Source of the DNA: Martinezella lusitana
GTDB taxonomy: Bacteria > Pseudomonadota > Alphaproteobacteria > Rhizobiales > Rhizobiaceae
DNA length: 64,000 nucleotides
Assembly (NCBI RefSeq): GCF_010668395.1
Contig: NZ_WUEY01000022.1
Span: forward strand, 37,323 to 101,322
Direction of reading: 5' to 3'
How positions within the stretch are numbered: position 1 is the first letter of the stretch; every line of letters begins with the position of its first letter. Below the pieces are notes generated by a model. It worked only from the letters and a program-made list of their open reading frames with translations. It was not told where the DNA came from and ran no database searches. Positions 62,290-64,000 of the stretch are shown here, one piece after another. Made by a program: the position numbers and the translations under genes.

Positions 62290-63588
62290 CTACGCTGCCG
62301 GCTGCGGGAAGTCCTCGGCAATAGGTATGGTTTTCAGGTCGAATGAGTATTCCGAGCTTCCCGGGTTTAGAGAGTTCATCTTTCGCGTCAGCGCGGAGTA
62401 GCGTTCCTCGGCTTCCTGCAACGCTTTTTCCAGGCTCCGTTGATGCGTGATGTCGATCGCGGCACTGGAGATCCCAAGCAGCGTTCCAAATCCGTCTTCG
62501 ACTCTCTGGTTTATTATTATGAACACCCCTCTCGATCCCCTGTCGTATTCGAGGGTGTCCATGGTCTTTTCTTCCAGCACCCGGGAAAGACGCTCCGCGA
62601 TCTGGGAGGCGTCGGGTTCGGGCCATATTTGGGAAATTGTCCTTCCCACAATCTCCTCGGGGTCAAGCCCGATGAACTTGGCAAAGTGTTCATTTACACT
62701 GACGTGGCGGAAACTCAGATCAAGGAAGCACAGGCCGACCGGCGCGGTTTTGTAAAGGGCGTCCAATTGATGAAGACGTTGAAAAGGGGAGGCGTCGATC
62801 ACGTTTGTACGTCTGCTCGGCAGTGTTTGCAGTATCCCCTGCGCCTCGTTCCAGCGCTTGGGCTTTCCAAATATCCAGCCCTGCCCAATATCGCAGCCCA
62901 GGTCGCGTAGACCGTCGGCTTGCACCGTGGTTTCCACCCCTTCGGCAACAACCCTCATTCCAAGGCTTTGCCCAAGCCCGATGACGGAGGTAATAATTTT
63001 CCGACTGTCGACATCTCTTTCCATGGATTCCACGAAGCTTTTGTCGATTTTCAGTTTATCGAAAGAAAACGAATGCAGCCGCGACAGGCTTGAAAAGCCT
63101 GTTCCGAAGTCGTCGAGCGCCATTGTGATTCCGGCGTTCTTCAATTGTAAGAAAGTCTCTCTTGCTTGTTCATCGTCATCGAAAAGAACGCTTTCGGTGA
63201 CTTCGATACAAATCCGCGACAAGGGAAACTGGCTGGGGGCGAGGCCGTTTTTCAGGAATTCCAATAGTGCGGGGTTCCGAAATTCAGCGGCCGACATATT
63301 GAATGCAAGTATGAAGTCACCTGCCGTTGAGGCCACCAGACGCGTTGCCTCTCTCACAATAAGATCTGTCAGCAGTGAAATAAGGCCGGAGTTTTCCGCA
63401 AGCGGGACGAATACAGCCGGGGATATATCTCCCAACTCGGGATCGGACCATCGCGCCAATACCTCGAAGCCATAGATTGATTTTGTTCTTAGATCGACCA
63501 ATGGCTGAAAGGCAGGCCAGATATGGCCCATGTCCAGAGCAATTGTCAGCGCCTGCAAAAGGCGCTGCTCTTCCTTAGTTCGATCCAT
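62290..63588 (-). CDS. EAL-domain protein with C-terminal PAS (c-di-GMP phosphodiesterase)
   Basis: This 432-residue protein has an N-terminal EAL domain with EVLARW (42-47; Glu42 is the first metal ligand), NMSAAEF, the Glu in CIEVTESVL, DDFGTGF, KIDKSF and GVETTVQ, followed by a PAS domain from about 275 (LDALYKTAPVGLCFLDLSFR). The EAL-then-PAS order is unusual; PAS normally precedes. The C-terminus ends in a helix plus a short tail, one base-pair stretch away from the IS3 remnant, so a longer C-terminal part may have been lost. No membrane segments. Confidence 0.85.
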   Translation of the reverse strand: MDRTKEEQRLLQALTIALDMGHIWPAFQPLVDLRTKSIYGFEVLARWSDPELGDISPAVFVPLAENSGLISLLTDLIVREATRLVASTAGDFILAFNMSAAEFRNPALLEFLKNGLAPSQFPLSRICIEVTESVLFDDDEQARETFLQLKNAGITMALDDFGTGFSSLSRLHSFSFDKLKIDKSFVESMERDVDSRKIITSVIGLGQSLGMRVVAEGVETTVQADGLRDLGCDIGQGWIFGKPKRWNEAQGILQTLPSRRTNVIDASPFQRLHQLDALYKTAPVGLCFLDLSFRHVSVNEHFAKFIGLDPEEIVGRTISQIWPEPDASQIAERLSRVLEEKTMDTLEYDRGSRGVFIIINQRVEDGFGTLLGISSAAIDITHQRSLEKALQEAEERYSALTRKMNSLNPGSSEYSFDLKTIPIAEDFPQPAA

Positions 63589-63911
63589 TGCTCACCCGGG
63601 AAAGCAAAAAGTTCTACCTGTTTTAGCAATCAATACTGGGCGAGAATAAAGAATTCGATAAACTTTAACGGTTCTAATATTCGAATTTCGGAAAACTAAT
63701 CTACACAGGCCTCACGATGCGGTCGCGCTTTGTGCCGGTGCCGGAGACGTTCGGTCAACTCCGTGCCGATGACCGTTTTCAAGGATGCGCTGGGAGTGTC
63801 GGCGGCGATCCGAATGCACAGGGCAGCAAGGCGCGCGTCATGATATGGCGAGCCACGGCGTTGTCCTTGGGAAACGTGCTCCGGGCTGCAGAAAGTGGAG
63901 CACTCCTATCC
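63589..63911. other. Upstream region of the EAL-PAS gene
   Basis: 323 bases holding the EAL-PAS promoter region, AT-rich around 63610-63700. Small frames (for example 63785-63997 plus) look non-coding. Confidence 0.4.
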
Positions 63912-64000
63912 CTATCCCTGTGCCTTTTCCGCCGTTGTGGCAATCGGACGGGTGCCGACCAGCAAATGGGCGTCGTGAATGCCGCCGGTGTGCATGACGC
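63912..64000 (-). CDS. Possible C-terminal end of a minus-strand gene cut by the window edge
   Basis: The minus-strand frame reads MHTGGIHDAHLLVGTRPIAT and ends TAEKAQG at a TAG (63914-63912). It is open to the right edge, with protein-like composition. Too short to assign. Confidence 0.3.
   Translation of the reverse strand, partial: VMHTGGIHDAHLLVGTRPIATTAEKAQG

Noticed and set aside
63785..63997. Plus-strand 70-codon frame at the right edge
   Set aside because: Cys/Arg/Pro-rich, no ribosome site; the minus-strand frame over the last 89 bases looks more protein-like.
1..64000. CRISPR arrays, tRNA or rRNA genes
   Set aside because: No regularly spaced short repeats, cloverleaf patterns or conserved rRNA stretches were seen; the only long repeat is the MCP pair.

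Overview
The window looks like a GC-rich alphaproteobacterial replicon, most probably from the Rhizobiaceae (Rhizobium/Agrobacterium group). The basis is the gene content and style: a chemotaxis operon whose genes overlap by a few bases, rhizobial small proteins (DUF1127, PsiF-like), pcaIJF, many ABC and MFS transporters, and frequent GTG/TTG starts in tightly coupled minus-strand operons. No rRNA, tRNA, replication origin or CRISPR array was seen. The mix of chemotaxis, c-di-GMP and catabolic genes would suit a chromid, megaplasmid or accessory chromosomal region.

Layout. 0-6 kb: a cut-off patatin-like gene, a CGNR regulator with a clear promoter, an alpha/beta hydrolase, a secreted protein, a GMC oxidoreductase and an SDR. 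5.9-20.5 kb: a chemosensory block read mostly on the minus strand, in the order HD-GYP response regulator, STAS protein, CheY, CheA, CheW, two MCPs, CheW, CheR, CheB and then a ParA-like ATPase. An AraC regulator and a degenerate soluble MCP-like protein lie on the upstream side. The two MCPs share an almost identical block of about 0.95 kb. 21-28.3 kb: an O-methyltransferase, an adenylate cyclase-like protein and a TetR regulator that share a candidate operator, an MFS exporter with an attenuator-like leader, CDP-diacylglycerol diphosphatase and small proteins. 28.5-42.8 kb: a catabolic region made of a three-subunit molybdenum hydroxylase, a ferredoxin, and an opposing eight-gene operon (NitT/TauT-type ABC transporter, FAD oxidoreductase, class III CoA-transferase, enoyl-CoA hydratase, LysR regulator, amidohydrolase), followed by an aldo/keto reductase. 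The substrate is unknown; this is the best candidate here for an undescribed pathway. 42.9-48 kb: a ribose-type ABC importer with an LVIVD propeller protein, a 20-bp operator and a small coding remnant. 48-54.3 kb: two MFS carriers, an HpnP-like radical SAM enzyme and DUF1127. 55-64 kb: a PhcB-like methyltransferase, a GGDEF-EAL protein, pcaIJF of the beta-ketoadipate pathway, an IS3-type transposase remnant where pcaR might have been expected, and an EAL-PAS protein.

Functional links. Three c-di-GMP proteins (HD-GYP, GGDEF-EAL, EAL-PAS) and one cyclase-like protein surround a chemosensory system. That system carries its own HD-GYP output and a ParA ATPase, so it may control something other than, or in addition to, flagellar bias. 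Protein functions are read from motifs by eye; no database search was possible, and intergenic sites are pattern calls.
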